A stretch of DNA of 64,000 bases from Pseudoduganella violacea (lineage in GTDB: Bacteria > Pseudomonadota > Gammaproteobacteria > Burkholderiales > Burkholderiaceae_D): contig NZ_JACHXD010000006.1 of the NCBI RefSeq assembly GCF_014191875.1, forward strand, positions 146,955-210,954. Direction: 5' to 3'. The position numbers were made by a program, and so were the translations under genes. Positions 62,398-64,000 of the stretch are shown here, in pieces; positions within the stretch are counted from its first letter, which is position 1, and the number at the start of each line of letters is the position of its first letter. The notes under the pieces were generated by a model. The model had not been told where the DNA came from. It saw nothing but the letters and a program-made list of their open reading frames with translations, and ran no database searches.

Positions 62398-64000
62398 ATG
62401 GTTCTGAAATCGCTCTGCCGCGCCATGGCGGCGGCATTCCTGGGCGGCCTGCTGGCCGTTCCGGCGCTGGCGCAGATGCCGGGGCCGGTAAAAACCGAGC
62501 ATCCGCGCTTGCTGGCAAGCCAGTCCGACATCCAGCAGCTGCGGGACTCGATCATGCAAGGCGAGTTTCCCAGCGAAGGCGGCAGCATCACGGTCACTTT
62601 CACGTCCCAGTTGATCAAGCCGGCGGACGACGCCTACGCCATCCTGTTCGGCGCTTATGAGGGGCCGGGTGGCGACCGCCTGTTCATCCGGCACGTCGAA
62701 AGTGCGTCCGAAGCCACGGCACGTTTCCAGGCCGGCATGATCCGCGCCAACGGCACCGCGATCGGCGCCATGAGCTTCGCCGCCAAGCCGGACGCGAACG
62801 GCAATATCACCGTGGTGTTCAAGTGGAATAAGGCTGCGGGCACCGCCTCCGCCTCGCAGAACGGGAATCTGCTGTTCAGTGTGAGCAACAATGCCGATGT
62901 GAAGGCTTGGTCGCCCAAGCGCAATAACTTCCTCTTCGGCCCCCGGATTGGCGAGCAGATCAAGTTTGTGGAAGTCCAGGATGCGCAAGGCAAGAGCGTG
63001 CACCAGGCCAGCGGCATCGATTACGATTTGCACGGCAGCCTGACTTCGCTCTACATCACCGCTGACAAGATGCCGGGCTGGCTGGCCGCCTGCTCGTCCA
63101 CTGACCTGACGGGAGCAGGCGTCTGCAATGTCGCCACGGCCGGGCGCAATGTGCTGATCGAGACGGCCAAGAATCTGTCGCTGGCGTACAAGCTGTCGGA
63201 CAATCCCAACCATCTGACGGCCGCCAAGGCCTATGCCGACCGGGTGTTGAAAGCGCCCGTCAGCAATGGCGGCGAATGGTCGATGAGCTCGCGCGTGGGC
63301 GCCCTCGGCGTGCTGTATGACTGGCTGTATCTGGATCTGGGGCCGCAAGCGGTGGCCGGTGATGCGGCGCGGCGCAGCTATAACCAGGTCTTTGCCGACA
63401 CGATCAAGGCCACCGTCGCCAGTAGCGTGCCGGAGAAGGACAATCTGGTCGACTCCACCTGTGGCCACGGCAACACGTTCTCGGCCAGCCGATTCGATTG
63501 CGAAGTCGAGCCGGTCTACGAAAACTGGAGTCCCGCTTCGGGCAAGCCGAGCATCTCGGCGCTCTATCTCACCGGGCATAATATGAGCGCCGTCAGCGGC
63601 ATGGCCATGGGACTGCTGGCGATTGCCGACACGCATACGGAAGTGCTGCCCATGCTGAACACGGCGTACAAGCATTTCCAGTATGGTTTTGTGCGGGCGC
63701 GCGAGCAGGTATCGGTGGACGGCGGCAACCATGTCGGCTATGGCTACAACGCCTCGGGTGAGGTGGCCGAGCGCCTGCACATCTGGCGCAAGGCGCTGGC
63801 GACCGATAGCGCCACCGAGGTGCTGAAGGCGGACTGGCTGCCCAAGATGATCTATCCCTTCATCTACGGCCAGCGGCATGACAACACCTTCCCCGCGCGC
63901 GGCGACGTCTTCACCTTCAATGCCGGTTTCGGCAATCTGGCGGCGTTGGCCTTGAGCGCCGCCGCCCTCGGGAATGATCCGGTTGCCATGGGCTATTACC
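62398..64000 (+). CDS. Second heparinase II/III-like polysaccharide lyase (partial, 3' end outside window)
   Basis: This paralogue of the lyase at 58231-61335 is open to the window edge (534 codons). It shares the signal peptide register (MVLKSLCRAMAAAFLGG), the MPGPVKTEHPRLLASQSDI start, the beta-rich insertion (about 62-197, ITVTFTSQLIKPADDAYAI; DRLFIRHVES; NITVVFKWNK), then SMSSRVGALGVLYDWLY, MIYPFIYGQRHD and FPARGD. The catalytic C-terminal half lies outside. GAAAGGT precedes the ATG at 62398. Its divergence from the first copy suggests different substrate specificity. Confidence 0.85.
   Translation, partial: MVLKSLCRAMAAAFLGGLLAVPALAQMPGPVKTEHPRLLASQSDIQQLRDSIMQGEFPSEGGSITVTFTSQLIKPADDAYAILFGAYEGPGGDRLFIRHVESASEATARFQAGMIRANGTAIGAMSFAAKPDANGNITVVFKWNKAAGTASASQNGNLLFSVSNNADVKAWSPKRNNFLFGPRIGEQIKFVEVQDAQGKSVHQASGIDYDLHGSLTSLYITADKMPGWLAACSSTDLTGAGVCNVATAGRNVLIETAKNLSLAYKLSDNPNHLTAAKAYADRVLKAPVSNGGEWSMSSRVGALGVLYDWLYLDLGPQAVAGDAARRSYNQVFADTIKATVASSVPEKDNLVDSTCGHGNTFSASRFDCEVEPVYENWSPASGKPSISALYLTGHNMSAVSGMAMGLLAIADTHTEVLPMLNTAYKHFQYGFVRAREQVSVDGGNHVGYGYNASGEVAERLHIWRKALATDSATEVLKADWLPKMIYPFIYGQRHDNTFPARGDVFTFNAGFGNLAALALSAAALGNDPVAMGYY

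Overview
The window is a high-GC chromosomal segment from a betaproteobacterium, most likely Oxalobacteraceae (Massilia, Duganella, Janthinobacterium or Telluria relatives). The evidence is the block ubiG-gph-ompA-gyrA-serC-pheA-hisC-tyrA-aroA-cmk-rpsA-ihfB-lapA-lapB-rfaE, which is a betaproteobacterial core arrangement, the tmRNA tag ANDNSYALAA, and several small Oxalobacteraceae-type proteins. No rRNA, tRNA, insertion sequence or CRISPR array was seen.

Layout. 1-8455 (minus strand) is one signalling operon: a FixL/FixJ-like pair, a lone receiver, a REC-GGDEF-EAL-REC protein, a di-haem cytochrome c peroxidase, a second histidine kinase and the start of another response regulator, mostly coupled by 4-bp stop/start overlaps. 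8583-12100 is accessory: a secreted protein, an orphan Tdi1-type immunity protein, two broken genes, a BPSL0067-type putative amidase effector with a secreted STY0301-type partner, and a palindrome-rich stretch ending at the 3' end of ssrA (tmRNA, 12096-12456), a classic integration site. 12507-13466 encodes an unknown protein with a GIY-YIG-like segment. 13574-30527 is the conserved core: ubiquinone and phosphoglycolate genes, OmpA-like protein, gyrase A, the serine, phenylalanine, tyrosine and chorismate pathway genes, cmk, ribosomal protein S1, IHF beta, the LPS-assembly control pair LapA/LapB and the heptose-7-phosphate kinase.

30698-50800 is a mixed region: a ComEA-like helix-hairpin-helix protein, a cNMP-binding/thioredoxin-reductase-like flavoprotein, cysM, mltB, a MoxR/DUF58/transglutaminase operon, a histone-deacetylase-like amidohydrolase, the circularly permuted GTPase YlqF, a DODA-type dioxygenase, an M1 peptidase, a cobalamin riboswitch in front of a BtuB-like receptor, and dsbA. 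50798-57417 holds a LysR regulator and an aromatic-acid-type efflux cassette (NodT outer-membrane lipoprotein, MarR regulator, FUSC pump, DUF1656, HlyD adaptor). 58231-64000 carries two paralogous secreted heparinase II/III-like polysaccharide lyases, each with a beta-rich, concanavalin-like insertion near the N-terminus. They flank an unknown exported protein preceded by a tandem LytTR/AlgR-type repeat. The second lyase runs off the window. This last locus is the best candidate for something undescribed.
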